From positions 5,071,143-5,135,142 of the forward strand of contig NC_079491.1 in NCBI RefSeq assembly GCF_020520425.1: 64,000 nt of DNA, written 5' to 3'. How positions within the stretch are numbered: the stretch's first letter is position 1; every line of letters begins with the position of its first letter. The position numbers were made by a program, and so were the translations under genes. Positions 1-11,639 of this stretch are shown piece by piece. The DNA is from Spinacia oleracea (lineage: Eukaryota > Streptophyta > Magnoliopsida > Caryophyllales > Amaranthaceae). Under the pieces are notes generated by a model, which was not told the DNA's origin, searched no databases, and saw nothing but the letters and a program-made list of their open reading frames with translations.

Positions 1-221
1 AGTTGAGAATAATTTTACCAAAGTTGACAATCACCGCCTTCAAATTGAGATACAGCAATCCCAAGATCGTCTCCGACATCCCTCATATCCCCTCGATAAC
101 ATTTCGAGTAATGAATTGATCGAATCTACATAATTCAGACAAATGAAATTCAGACAAATCCAAAACTCGCCGACAATTTTTGGGCAAAATTAAAACAAAG
201 GGTCAACAAAGGAAGAGCTCA

Positions 222-362
222 CCACCGGGGATTGATTCGGAACGGTGCATAACCATGGTGGCTGATGATCGTCATTTTTACAAGCTCGTCGGAAGTCGAG
301 GACTTCATAAGGCGGTACGCGATGGATACCAAGAGAGCCGGTGAAATTCCCATCATTTTCTG
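222..362 (-). pseudogene. F-box first-exon relic, copy 1
   Basis: Minus-strand reading gives a decayed F-box (LLVSI..RL then DEVLDFRRACK). The two halves lie in different frames, so the domain is broken. It ends at a GGTGAGC-type donor near 222, followed by an intron-like stretch that is also found after copy 2. It aligns with copy 2 about 245 bp away and with the F-box of the broken gene at 44890. This is a duplicated exon-intron unit, not a working gene. The rest of the protein would lie to the left, outside the window. Confidence 0.55.
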
Positions 363-450
363 TTCATCGCGATTTCGGACAAATGAAATTGAGACAATCA
401 AAAAAATCGGGGAAAAATTAAACTAAAGGATTAACAGAGGAAGAGCTCAC

Positions 451-619
451 CGAGATTGAATTCCGCATTTCCACATCATATCGCTGCATTTCCGGCGAGG
501 AGAGAGATGATGAAGAGGTAGATGATCGCCATTTTTCAAAGACTCGCCGGAAATCCAGGATTTCATCCCGGATTTCAAGGCGTTCTGTGATGGATACTAA
601 GAGCTCCGGCGGGAGGATT
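451..619 (-). pseudogene. F-box first-exon relic, copy 2
   Basis: The minus strand encodes LPPELLVSITERLEIRDEI and then LDFRRVFEKWRSS, a clear F-box of the plant KIB1/DUF295 type. It runs to a GGTGAGCTC donor at about 451. The F-box frame has a stop just upstream (TAG before the ILPPEL segment), and the nearest ATGs (about 690-700) are in other frames, so the start is lost. A TATA-like TATAAATA on the minus strand at 747-754 sits where a promoter would. It is probably the first exon of a former F-box gene, tandemly duplicated to give copy 1. Confidence 0.55.
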
Positions 620-746
620 TTCTATTCGTTGTGATTTGTAATTGAAAGAGAATTGGGGATTTTTTTATGGATTTAGGGTTCATGATTCATGAACAGTAAG
701 GAAGATGGATTTTGGTCTGCTTTGAAATGGAGTGGAATGTTCGAGT

Positions 747-754
747 ATTTATAT
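747..754 (-). promoter_or_regulatory. TATA box of the F-box relic
   Basis: TATAAATA on the minus strand, about 130 bp before the F-box segment at 619. Position and sequence fit a plant core promoter. No other promoter element is visible. Confidence 0.3.
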
Positions 755-861
755 TTGAGTTGTTGAGAGTGACTACAGTGTTGTCTGCTTCTCTCCTGTT
801 CCGCCCTTGGCGGCTTGCCTCTATTTGGGCTTTATCTTAAAATAATAAAATATTTATGATC

Positions 862-947
862 TTAGGTTAGGGTAATATTTAGGGTTAATCTTAGGTTAGG
901 GTAATATTTAGAATTAATCTTAGGTTAGGTTAGGGTAATGCATTATA
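862..947 (+). repeat. Telomere-like minisatellite
   Basis: About three tandem copies of a 30-35 bp unit built around TTAGGTTAGGGTAATATTTA. TTAGGTTAGGG resembles the plant telomere repeat TTTAGGG in degenerate form. The flanks on either side (650-860 and 950-1545) contain no gene that I can support. Confidence 0.6.
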
Positions 948-1545
948 AAATTACGTAGTTATTAGTCAGTGTTAATAACTTAATAATATTCCATGCTTAA
1001 TATTTTAAATTGTTAACACGAACCTAATTGTATGAGTTGTGAACTTGTGATTGTACACTTATAATTTTACATAGTAGATACTGTACATACCAAAATCAAA
1101 TATTAGACACTTATGTAAACCAACTTGATCTAGTAGGTGTGGGAGATAAACGATGCAATAATGGTTTAGAATTAGAGAAGGAAGTGAGGAATCATCTTTT
1201 CGACTCTTACTCTTCCACTCCAGTTGTCGCTTCTCTTAATGTTACGGAGTAATTTGAAAGTAGGTGCATGCTTCAGCTTCACCAACTCGAATTTGCCGAG
1301 AGAGAATTGGATTCAAATAAACAATGTTTGATTAGTAATTTTTTTAGGTACAGGATGTATTGTTAGATATTCTATAAGATTTCAGAAGACCTACTTTTTG
1401 TTTTTCAAACCGCATATTGTAGCTACTTAAAGAATCTTTTAATTAATTAATCTAGGAGTGGTTCGAATTCTATTAAACTTACATTAGGGTAATGCAAGAT
1501 AAAATTGTGTAATTACAAGTCGGTGCTAATAATCTTTAATGCTTA

Positions 1546-2215
1546 GGCTCTGTTTGGCAAACACTTTCAGTCACCTTAAATGATTAGGTGCTAATAATTT
1601 AAGTCACCTTAAATGATTAGGAGTGTTTGGTAGGAAGCTAAAATAAAATTTAAGGTGGATAACTTGACTGAAATTCAAACGTTAATAAAAGTAACGTTTC
1701 ACAATCAGTGACTGAAATCTTTTGCTTCCAAAGCACACGTTGTTGAGTTGTTGACTCGTTGTTGGGCAAATAGAAGGATTATTTAAAAAAAAGAAAAATT
1801 GAAGAACACTGAATTTTTAACAGTGCTTTGAAGAGTTTATCTTCTACAGTAGTTCTGCTCATGTTTTTGTTTATTTTGTTATGTTACTTATTTTATTTTT
1901 CAGCTATATACACTTTTCCTATATTGTTTAAAATAAAATAAAATCATACGGAGTACTCATATTTTCATTTGAAACAAATACCTTCCCTAATTGTTTTTTT
2001 TTGGGTTGAAGTTGGGTACAAGAAAATCACAAAGGCCTTCATTTGAAATAAATCACACTTAATTTCAGGTACTTAAGAAATTAGTTGTACCAACCGGTTA
2101 ATGTAAATTATGGCCTTATCAGTTTCAGCACCTTATCAATTTCAGGTATTATCGTATCAGTTTCAGTTACCTTATCAGTTCAGCTCGATTTCAGATAGTG
2201 TTGCCAAACATAACC
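1546..2215. mobile_element. PIF/Harbinger-type non-autonomous element
   Basis: Ends are GGCTCTGTTTGGCAA at the left and, reverse-complemented, GGTTATGTTTGGCAA at the right. It is flanked by the 3-bp duplication TTA (1543-1545 and 2216-2218). Terminal sequence and TTA target site are typical of Tourist/PIF-Harbinger elements. The 670-bp interior is AT-rich, has repeated TTATCAGTTTCAG-like motifs near the right end, and encodes nothing recognisable. Confidence 0.75.
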
Positions 2216-2218
2216 TTA

Positions 2219-3385
2219 GTGTTTCCATTGTTTATCTCCTTTTACGGAGTACTGTATGAGTTATGATTGTACGTATGACGTATCATATACGAAGTACTTA
2301 CTTAAACTATGAATTAGTACTTGCGTAAACTAATTTAACACATTAATCAATACAATATATATTGAACAACAAAAGAAAGATTATATTTAACAATTAAAAG
2401 AAAGATTTATTGTTGTAGTTCCTTTAATTTCTTTATTTTCAAAATCTTACCGTCAAAAACTCTTTCCTAAAAATTATGTGGTTTTAAGAATCATACGAAT
2501 AAAGTCATTCTATAAAGAGTTCAGTTAATAAGATCGGAGACAATTCCACCTTAAAATCATACGGCAATTAGGAGAATACATAACCACTTGACATTATTTA
2601 GTGATTAACTCTAACTTCTTTTATCATTATAGAACTTTTTAATGGGCCAAATCTTAATAATCTTTCTCAATTCTCATACATTTACCTACCACATCATCGG
2701 CCATATCGTACGGATCAAATTCTTTTACCCAGCTATAAGGAAGGTACGACCCATGGGGCATGGTGGTAATTCGGCCTGCATCAAACTACTGTTTTACTGG
2801 CTTCTGTTTTTCGAAATCATACGCGGAAAATTTTGATATACGGAGTACGACTGTACGAGTACTTCATTAATTCCTCCGCTATTTTTTAAGTTGACACAAT
2901 TTTTTTATCACGTTTATCAATATAATATTTTAATCATTAGCATTTCTTATTATCAATGTGTAACATTTATAAGAAAATTGATAATATAAATCTATATAAT
3001 AAGACGATTATAAAAAGGTAAGTTATATTCGACTTATTTCACATAAAATAAGTTCAGATAAGTTCAGAAAAAAAACAAAAAAGTATTTTTTTCAAATATT
3101 TTAGCACATACATAAGTTTATTTCAGACATTTCCACATATAAGTTTATTTCAGGCAAAATAAGTTTTATTTCAGATAAGTTCAGACAAAATAAGTCAAAT
3201 AGAACGAAACCATAGTATATTATATGAATAGTGTCCAAAGCGAAATTGTGGTCATCTAAAAAAGAACGGAGGAAGTAACATGTACCGTACTCTACAAGGA
3301 AGTACTTTTGCACAACCGTTATGCAATAGCAAATATATAACATGGTAATTCTGTAAATATGTTGAACTTTATGACCTGCTTTTTT
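2219..3385. other. Intergenic, no gene seen
   Basis: AT-rich DNA without a supportable gene. It holds two TACGGAGTA 9-mers (2243, 2839) and, at about 3010-3210, scattered repeats of AAGTTCAGA/AATAAGTT type that look like transposon remains. Confidence 0.5.
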
Positions 3386-3664
3386 TACTACAAGAATTTG
3401 TATCTTTAACGACAACCTAATTACGACGGGTCAAAAATCCCGTCGCAAAAGCCTTTTGCGACGGGGCTAACAACGAAACAATGACGGGAATAGCCGTCGC
3501 AAATGTCTTTTACGACGGGTTTACGACGGATTTACGACGGGATTTTCATTAACGACGGCCCCCTTTTATGACGGGTTCGCGACAGGAAATTCCGTCGTTA
3601 ATCAACGATTAGTGGCCTTTCGCGACGGGATTTCCCGTCGTTAATAGTACAATTTCTTATAGTG
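3386..3664. mobile_element. CACTA-type MITE
   Basis: The right end, reverse-complemented, begins CACTATAAGAAATTGTA. The left end reads TACTACAAGAATTTGTA, the same terminus with C changed to T. The interior is packed with subterminal CGACGGG/CCCGTCG repeats in both orientations, the hallmark of CACTA (En/Spm) elements. A 3-bp duplication TTT (3383-3385, 3665-3667) fits but is weak because the flanks are T-rich. It is 279 bp with no coding capacity. Confidence 0.8.
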
Positions 3665-3826
3665 TTTTTTTAATACTACTTTTATGATATATTTTTATAC
3701 TGATTATGGATGCCAAAAAAATAACCAATGTTACAAAAAAAAATGAAACAATGTTTTAAATAAACGAACAATGGTATAAAAATAATGAAATAATGGTATA
3801 AAAAAATAAAACAATGGTACTCCGTA

Positions 3827-4373
3827 GAACTGTAAAAAATCGACCCGACCCGAAAACCGACCCGAACCCGACCCGAAAATAATGGGTCCTGAACAAGATT
3901 TTGTGACCCGTAACCCGATTTTATCCGAACCCGAGCAACCCGAAATGTAATGGGTCAAAACCCGACCGAACCCGTTTTGGACCCGACCGATTGAAAATCA
4001 TTGTATTTATACTAAAAAATGAGATTATGAGAAAATTTAAGCATAATAAACACGTTGTTTTTACTATTGTTGTGTGTAATATAATTTTAATTTGAATTAT
4101 ACGCCATTTTATGGTTGAATTTGACTAAATATAAACTTGTGTAGGAAAATTTGTTAATTTTTGCTCATATTTTGTATATTTATCACCTAAATTAATGAAA
4201 ATATAATGTGCGTTTTAAAATCTCTCAACCCGTTGGGTCGACCCGAACCCGAATGTTCTGGGTCTTGAACAAGCATTTGCAAACCCGAACCCGAAAGTGA
4301 CCGACCCGATTCAACCCGAACCCGGAAATAATTTTTTACAACCCGACCCGACCGACCCGTTTGACAGGTCTAA
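3827..4373. mobile_element. hAT-like element rich in GACCCG repeats
   Basis: Both ends hold many ACCCGAACCCG/GACCCGACCCG motifs. The outer ends are GAACTGTAAAA and, reverse-complemented, TTAGACCTGTCAAACGGG, a well-known plant hAT-like terminus. The 9-mer TACTCCGTA lies immediately outside both ends (3818-3826, 4374-4382), fitting an 8-bp hAT target duplication whose exact edge is ambiguous by one base. The interior is AT-rich and non-coding. Confidence 0.7.
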
Positions 4374-4382
4374 TACTCCGTA

Positions 4383-4776
4383 TTAAATTGTTTTCATAAT
4401 GTGGTTTTCAATTTCTCCCTATTGTTTTAATCTTTTTCATTTGTTTTTTTTTTTTTTTTTTTTTGTAGTTGTCTTGTGGACCACACATGAATACACATAA
4501 CAGGCTGTCGTTTGTCGGTAATTTTGCCAAAAATGACCTTTTATAACCCAATTTTTTCCAGAAATGACCTTATGTAACTTTTTTGTGAAATCACACCTTA
4601 TTATAAACCTTTTTTGCGAAAGACAATCTAAGGAAAGTTTTCGGCATTGACTGAATGTTTCCAGCCATTGTCTTGTATGTGACTAATAAAGTATTTATAT
4701 TGTGGCCAAGATCGATGACATGTGTACAATAGTCCTTATAAAAATTAAAAATATATATGGTTGACCAAATTACTTA
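4383..4776. other. Intergenic, no gene seen
   Basis: AT-rich, with a T run at 4441-4465 and two similar phrases on 'aaaaatgacctt' near 4530-4570 that may be a transposon-end remnant. No coding region is supported. Confidence 0.4.
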
Positions 4777-5130
4777 GAGCAAGATCAAGAGGGTCTTGTC
4801 TTAAGATTTTCTTCATTTTCCATGTCAGCATTTTATTAATATTAAATAATTAAATTATTGTTAAAACTCTTTAAGATTCAATCAAATTTAGTTCTTCACC
4901 CATTAAATCATTTAAGACTTGTAAATTTATGTAAAATATCATTGTATTATTTAATTTAACTCACCTATCAAGTCTTAAGTTGATTCTTAATTTTTCAAGA
5001 CTCACTTTAAGACTTTGATAAGATTTGTCTACTTCAATGCTACAATTTCTATATGTCTGATCTTAAGACTGATTAATCATATGCCATGTCAGCACAACTC
5101 ATGTCTTAAGACTTGAGGCTGATCATGCTC
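4777..5130. mobile_element. PIF/Harbinger-type MITE
   Basis: Left end GAGCAAGATCA and right end (reverse-complemented) GAGCATGATCA are inverted repeats. Both subtermini carry GTCTTAAGA motifs. The flanks carry TTA (4774-4776, 5131-5133), the PIF/Harbinger target. 354 bp, non-coding. Confidence 0.7.
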
Positions 5131-5368
5131 TTAGTCCGTGTCAAAAACTACATAAGACTATCCGCAACTCCGCAAGTAGATTAAAACCTACCGTCAAATA
5201 ATTAATCTGGTGCTAAGTCCTAATTTGTGTAGGGAATGTAATAGGAAATTAGGAAACAAATTAACATTATTAATTATTTATTTAACGTCTAAATAACGCT
5301 AATACGGAAAGTATATAATTTTACTCAAAAAAACAAGAATCAACAACAACAAAAAAACAATTTCAGAT

Positions 5369-5391
5369 AGAAAGAAAGAAAGAAAGAAAGA
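5369..5391 (+). repeat. GAAA microsatellite in 5' leader
   Basis: Five or more GAAA units just before the phosphatase gene's ATG, probably in its 5' UTR. Variable in length by nature. Confidence 0.7.
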
Positions 5392-5418
5392 TATATCAGA
5401 GAGGAAGATCGAAAGGCA

Positions 5419-6558
5419 ATGGAGTGTAGTCATCCATCATTCAAGGAAAACAAGTGTACACGTTGCAACCTACCCATCGCCGACTGTGGCAATCCGGCCA
5501 CCATACCATTCCGGTACATCGACGATAACTTATCCATCACCGTCGACGAAGTTAAGCGTGTTCGAGATGTTAACATGAAGTTTTTGACAGAAAACAAGAA
5601 ACTTCACTTAGTTCTTGACTTGGATCATACTCTTATCCATTCTATGAAGATCAAGAAACTCAAGTCTACGGATAAAGAAACTATCAAAAATATCAAGTAC
5701 GATGACGTGTTCGAGATCAAGCTTTCTAACAGTGAATATGTTTTGAAGTTAAGGCCAGGTGCTCGTGAATTTCTTGATATGGTTAGTTCGATGTTTGAAT
5801 TATCAATCTTTACAATTGGTAAACGTGAGTATGCTCATCAAGTTGTTGAACAACTCGGTGGTTTATCGAGGTTTTCGTGTGTAATCGCAAGGGAAGATTG
5901 TTTGAAGACGAGGCAAAAGACGTTGGATTTGGTGTTATCACATAAACAAACTGTTTTGATAGTTGATGATACGGAACAAGTTTGGGAGAAATCTTGTAAG
6001 GAAAATCTGATAACAATAAAACGTTACGACTTCTTTCCCATAAAGGAAGAAGGAATAGTAGTGGAGATGGATAAGGAACTTGATAGGGTTTTCGAAATGT
6101 TAAGGGAAGTTCATAGTTTGTTTTATGATGGTAATAATGAAGATTATGGTATGAAAAAAGATGCAAGGGAAGTTCTCAAAAGGGTTTTGATTGGTCGAGG
6201 ATTAAGTTGTTTGAGTCAAGAACAACACCAAGAAGAGGATCAAAAGAAGCTTGGCAAATGTATTGAAAAAGGTGTTGAAGTGTGTAGGGTGAAGAGGTTA
6301 AAAATCAAATTTAATGGTGCGTGGCTAGAAAATCCTTGTGTTCCAACAAAAAGATTAGATTGTTTGGGTGAAGAACGAGTTAACAACGAAGATCAAAAGA
6401 AGATAAGCGAATCTAAAGAAGGATCAAGTGTAGCAATGAGCAGGCCAAAGAGGTTAAGAATTACATTTAATGGTGTGGTTCAGAAAACTTATTGCGTCCC
6501 CAACCGTAAAAGATACAAGAAGACACATGAAGTGTTCAATTCTTCATGTTTAGTATAG
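5419..6558 (+). CDS. FCP1-like RNA Pol II CTD phosphatase
   Basis: An intronless 379-aa protein. A CxxC-rich N-terminus (residues 3-23) precedes a FCP1/SCP-type HAD phosphatase domain (about 55-205). The catalytic DLDHT motif is at D67-T71 (D67 nucleophile, D69 acid/base) and the second acidic pair VDD at 183-184. The domain is closest to plant CPL4/FCP1-like proteins, which remove phosphate from serines of the RNA polymerase II C-terminal repeat in the nucleus. No BRCT domain follows, unlike full FCP1/CPL4. Instead there is a basic tail with an internal duplication: residues 273-309 and 324-361 both run EDQKK ... KRLKIKFNG/KRLRITFNG ... CVP. The start is the first ATG after a GAAA-rich leader. 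The family call is firm; substrate and activity are inferred. A short piece of this gene recurs at 22200. Confidence 0.85.
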   Translation: MECSHPSFKENKCTRCNLPIADCGNPATIPFRYIDDNLSITVDEVKRVRDVNMKFLTENKKLHLVLDLDHTLIHSMKIKKLKSTDKETIKNIKYDDVFEIKLSNSEYVLKLRPGAREFLDMVSSMFELSIFTIGKREYAHQVVEQLGGLSRFSCVIAREDCLKTRQKTLDLVLSHKQTVLIVDDTEQVWEKSCKENLITIKRYDFFPIKEEGIVVEMDKELDRVFEMLREVHSLFYDGNNEDYGMKKDAREVLKRVLIGRGLSCLSQEQHQEEDQKKLGKCIEKGVEVCRVKRLKIKFNGAWLENPCVPTKRLDCLGEERVNNEDQKKISESKEGSSVAMSRPKRLRITFNGVVQKTYCVPNRKRYKKTHEVFNSSCLV

Positions 6559-7960
6559 CTAATTAAGCTAGCTTAGTAATGTAATAATGTAATGGTTCAA
6601 TGTTATTAGTCCCTTTGGGGTTGGGAAGGCCCTTCCTAGAAGGTAAGTCCCTCCCTAAAGGATTGTTATTTTTGCCGTGGAGCATTAATGAAGTATATTT
6701 TTTTTCAAGCTTAATTATATTCTTGGTTACGTACAATTAATAATTTTTATAAATTCAGTTTGTAGATGTGTTAATGTACTTTTATGATGAAAATTTTAAG
6801 CATGGTGATGTTGAATACTTGGATGGTCATTCAATTTGGATGCTCGTTCAATCTTCTGCTGTTCTATTAAGTTTATCTGATTGATGGCTCTTCATCAGGT
6901 CAGACAGTGTTCCGTGTTAAACACCTAATAGATTTGTGGTATGATTTCCTATATAAATCAATGATGTAACCAAGTTATGATTAAGCTATTCGGTTATATT
7001 ATCACCCATCAATTTAATTCCCTATAGTTTAACAGCTTGTTCATGATGACAATGCTGTTCTATGTCAAATCTCAACTCAAAAGAATTACTAAGACATCTT
7101 GATAAATAGATTTAGTAGAACATAACATAATGGCGTAGAACCTTTAACGCGTCCTAACTAATCACCACTAACACAATATACTTGGTAGTATAGTAGTATA
7201 CTAATGATATTAAGAGTTGTCGTGAATAATTGGAAACTTGGAAGGCAAAGTTAACAGAGGCTAATTGATTCCTTTAGATTATGACTTTTAAAAGATCATA
7301 CTTATAAAAGCTACCAAACGGAGCCTTAGTCAACTGAATGTTTTTCGTACGTAGCAAAGGATGGCCGGTCTTACAATTTGCATCTGTTAGGGTGATAATG
7401 ATCGAGCCTATTCAAGTTTAGCGTCAGAAGTTGGAGCCACAGTACGTTTATCTTGGCTGGTTTGATTAACTTTGGTGGATTCATAATTAATCCTCCTCGA
7501 TCCTCTAATTTGCAGTGGAGGGGTTTCCTCTTGTGTAATTGATGGTTATCGATCGTTTTAGCAAAATCTCTAGAAATTGTTCTAACATTATAATGTCCAT
7601 ATAATAATACCTCTATCTCTAACCTGTTTTTTTTCGTAAATTTCTAAGAAATGGTCTCAACTTATTTGGGAAAGTACGCGATTTTTACGCACAATTTTGT
7701 ATGTAGAGAAACCTGTTATGTACAATGTGATCTAATCCAACAGTGACGTGGTGTACTACATACGGAGTACAAGATATAACTAGATCGAGTAGCTTAGTTT
7801 TCTATGTTTGGCGTAAATAGTCAAGCACATTTAGGCAATCACTTCAAATCAATTGATCACAATACTATCTTCAGTAGATCGAGTAGCACTTCAAATCAAT
7901 CAGTTTCATTACCTCTAACGAGGCATAGTCAAGCACTTCAAGATTACTCAGCTCCAAGTT
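6559..7960. other. Intergenic, no gene seen
   Basis: No supportable gene. At 7310-7327 there is a lone PIF-type end (ACCAAACGGAGCC followed by TTA) without a partner. From about 7803 the sequence matches the downstream flank of copy C (30134 on), so this is where the A/C duplication begins. Confidence 0.5.
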
Positions 7961-8028
7961 AAGCTACAAAGACCAGTACGTACTCTGTCTCGTTATTCAC
8001 AAAGTTTTCTACAATTATTACAAACTCA

Positions 8029-8256
8029 CAGCATAGCCAAAACAAATCCGATAAGTGGAACACAATTTCTGAAACCAACACACGAGTGGAGCTTATGATC
8101 AAGTAGAGTCAAATGCACGTCTTTCAGCGACATTATTCACAAAGTTCTCTACAGCATAGCCAAAACAAATCCGATAAGTGGAACATAATTTCTGAAACCA
8201 ACACGCGAGTACAGCTTATGATCAACTAGTCAAATGCACGTCTTTCAGCGACTTTA
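8029..8256 (-). repeat. Tandem duplication of the 3' end of gene A
   Basis: About 105 bp starting at CAGCATAGCC are repeated 123 bp apart (8029 and 8152). The repeat includes the last codons and stop of gene A. Copies B and C have the segment once. The outer copy lies in the 3' UTR. Confidence 0.75.
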
Positions 8257-11200
8257 TCTTCTCAGGGCTCACTCTGGGGCAACCAGCAACCATCTCATCA
8301 AACCCCTGCAATTAAATAAACAAGATTATTAATGTAATCATAAACAATATTTGGACTCATTACGAACAAGAATATATAGGACTTCACTATAGGGGCTAAG
8401 CGATTTACATGTATTTTCTGTATTCCGTCCTCAGTATTCAGATAACGCAAGAGTTTCAGAACTGCATTACGACTGTTCAAGCCTCCAGCATCATCGAGAG
8501 CAAAATCTCCAGCAAGAAACATCAAGACCTGAATTGAATCAAATACATGTCACTATAACCTTCAAACAGGGCCAAGTTTTTCCAATCGATTGTCTAAAAA
8601 TATTGAATCATAGTGTTAAAATACTAATCTACTATTATTATGTTTGTACCAAGTTGCTCTGTCAAGTTTTACAGTTGTATTTATACCCCCCAAAATAAAA
8701 ATCCATGTCATTATATTACTATGTAGCTATATTGAATCATAGTCTGGAAAATATTAATGTATTCCTATGGTTATTAGTTGATGAAGAGTCTAACTTCAAG
8801 ATGACCAGAAATACCCCTCTTTGTATCCAAGCAATTAAAATAGAAACTCCAAATTGACAACATCCTTTTTCATAAGTTTCACAGCTATTTGATAACCTAC
8901 TAGACTACGGGGTGTGATATATAATACTAGGTCCTACGAAAAAATGATGCACCCCAAAAGCAACAACAATTTAAATAGAAGTATACAATTAATTAAGATA
9001 ATCCTACAACAGGGCATAAACAACAAACATGACAATGAATATTTAACCGCGCCAAGTTGAAAGAGGAAGCAGTGACGATCTGAATGAGAAATATTTAAGC
9101 GAAAAAGCAATGCTCTAAAAGTGAAGTCACTGATGATACAACACGTACATCCTGTAAGAATACCGTGATATTTATTTTTCCTCTAAAAAAGCATCAAGAA
9201 AAAGTGTAGACAAACCACAAAACATCAATCAATACTCAATAGGGTGGACAAGTCTGTGGCTTGTAGTTTTGCATTTCAGGAAACAAATCATTTTCAAAGA
9301 ACAATGGAAGTTAAAACAGAACAGAACCTTGAGGTACATGTAGCTTAATTTACCCCAGAACAACAAATGTATTAATGGGCAACACTCAACACAGCACAAC
9401 CCTTTTCTAGAACAATGCATAACAACTGCAGTCAAAGAAACTATTAACTTCAGACTCTAGTACTATCAAAATATCATTCTAGATCATAAGCATTTCACCT
9501 ACTTATTAATCCTATTGACTGCAGGAACTAATCTTATTAATCCTTCAACAAAAAATGAGTTTAAACTACCAATAGAAACATCATAATCTCAATAGTACCT
9601 CAGTACAATGAATTCCAAGTGGCATGGGTGTATCTTTGTACTCCTTCACTGGATTTTTCATCAAGTCATACAACTGTTTATCAACCTTCATAAGAAACCA
9701 CAACATCATTTTTAAATATTAGCCTTATGAAGAAAGGTAACAATAAGACTTGGCTTGTTAAATGGGATGTCAAACAGACATAAGAAACTCAACAGTACCT
9801 CAGAGTCAGGAGTACCGAATGGGACATCAAATGCTATGTCTTTAAGGCCACCAACAGGGTCATGGGAGAGGAGCTTCAGAAGTGTGTCATCGAGCAAGGC
9901 CCTGTTATACTCTTTGATCACCTTCAAAGGAAGTTATAACTTCATCATAAGAGACTAAAGTTGATTAAGATAACAAAAAACAGGCTATTTAGTTTTTTTT
10001 TACTTTTCATGGAGGTGGAATTTCCAACAATAAAAAAGCATTATGTACAGAAAGTAAAAGTATTCTCAAATATGTAATATAACTCACCAAGGAGCGAGAG
10101 TACACCCAGCGTTTAGAATCTTGGAGGCATTGCAGCAAATGCGGAATGTGAGCTGCAATGTGCATAAGAAACATTAATTTCAAACTAGACTACAAGTATG
10201 AGTGCTAAAACAAAATAGTACTCTCATTATAAAAACCTTTAAACAAGTTTCTAGAACATTCAGCAACATTTGGATCCTCTGGATTCTGTTTGGAAACGTC
10301 ATGATACAGCTTCATTTGCAGGTTTCTACCTTCATCAACCAAGACAAGCTAAAAAGAAGAGAATTAGTAAGAAATGACAAGAAAAATTGAGGATATAACA
10401 TCTAGCTAGGAGAGTCAGACAGGAGTTCCTACCTCAAATCAAATATTATCTCATTGGAATACAAGACTTAGCAGCATATCAAAACTGAATCCAACAAACT
10501 TCATTGAAGCCTACATAATCCTAGACTGATTTATTGAATAGGTTAATGCCTCAATGGATCAAAGAATCGTCAGATAATTAATGTTCCAACATAATTATAG
10601 ACACTCTGACACTTGATTTTGTAGCGTTCTAAAATATATCCCTTCAGCGTCAAAAGAAGCATGTCACTGAGAATCGGATAATGTACCAGAAAGTAAGATG
10701 TTCCCTTGTGTACTGGTTAGCGTATAGGTACTTCAAGATTTTAGCAGCATATCAAAACTGAATCCAACAAATTTCCTACATAATCCTAGACTGATTTATT
10801 GATCAAAGAATCGGTACTTCAAGATTTTATTTCGGTCCAAATCATCTAGTACTAGATCTGTATCACTTTTCTTTTAAGTCCAAACAGCTAAAATTGTAGA
10901 ATGAATTTACTGTAACTAGATCTGTAAGACATTCTCATCCACACTCAAATACATCATCGATCTTTGTCGCTATCAATTTGAAGCATAAATTTCATATCCG
11001 CAAGACCACAACAAAGACGATAGACAAGTTTATTGTACCCAAACTTAATTAGAATACCAAACAGAAATCATAAAATCAACAAAATCAATAAATCATCAAG
11101 AAAAAACACAATTCCATAAAATCAATAAATCATCAAGAAAAAACACAATAAATCAACAAATTAAAAAGCTAGAGCACAATTCCAAATGAGCCATAAAATC

Positions 11201-11627
11201 AATAAATCGTCAAGAAAAACACAATTCCATAAAAAAATTAAACACCGGATTCGAACTAATTACAAAACCAAAACACATTTCGACAACAAATACACAGCAC
11301 AATCAAATCAAAATATGTAAATTATACCTGAAAAACGACCAAATTCTTGCCAAGAAGACCTTCCAAACCCCCAAACTTCTGGATTTGGTTCCAGTAGAAA
11401 TGTCTCATCTGGTTCCTCAACAAGCAGTCGTACGACCTGGAGTTTGTTAGGTCGGGAACAAACGTGCTTTTCTCTTTCAGTTGCTTGAAAGTTGTGATGC
11501 CGCCGCTGCCGCTGCCGCCGCCTCCGCTGTTTCCGCCTCCGACTATCATCCCCGGCACGTATAACATATCGGCGCCGAGAGCCGCGAGGTCCTCCATCGT
11601 CATCGTCAGGTCTCTCTCTTTTTCCAT
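8222..11627 (-). CDS. Unknown plant protein, family copy A
   Basis: Seven exons read from GT/AG sites, agreeing in all three copies: 11328-11627, 10237-10348, 10088-10152, 9799-9921, 9599-9685, 8409-8528, 8222-8305. They join in frame to 296 aa. Exon 1 (100 aa) has a Gly/Ser-rich run (GGGNSGGGGSGSGG, about 31-44), then an FKQLKEK...NQMRHFYWNQIQKFGGLEGLLGK-type region (my gap). Later exons are helical and leucine-rich (HIPHLLQCLQ, EYNRALLDDTLLKLL, NAVLKLLRYLNTEDG). There is no signal peptide or membrane segment; a soluble protein is likely. I do not recognise the family. The repeated helices could suggest an ARM/HEAT-like fold, but that is weak inference. A short 3' duplication follows the stop. 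It looks intact: no stop or frameshift in any exon. Confidence 0.75.
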
Positions 11628-11639
11628 TTTAAGTGGGAG

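Noticed and set aside
7310-7330. Complete PIF/Harbinger MITE
   Set aside because: Only the right end ACCAAACGGAGCC-TTA is present; no partner end upstream.
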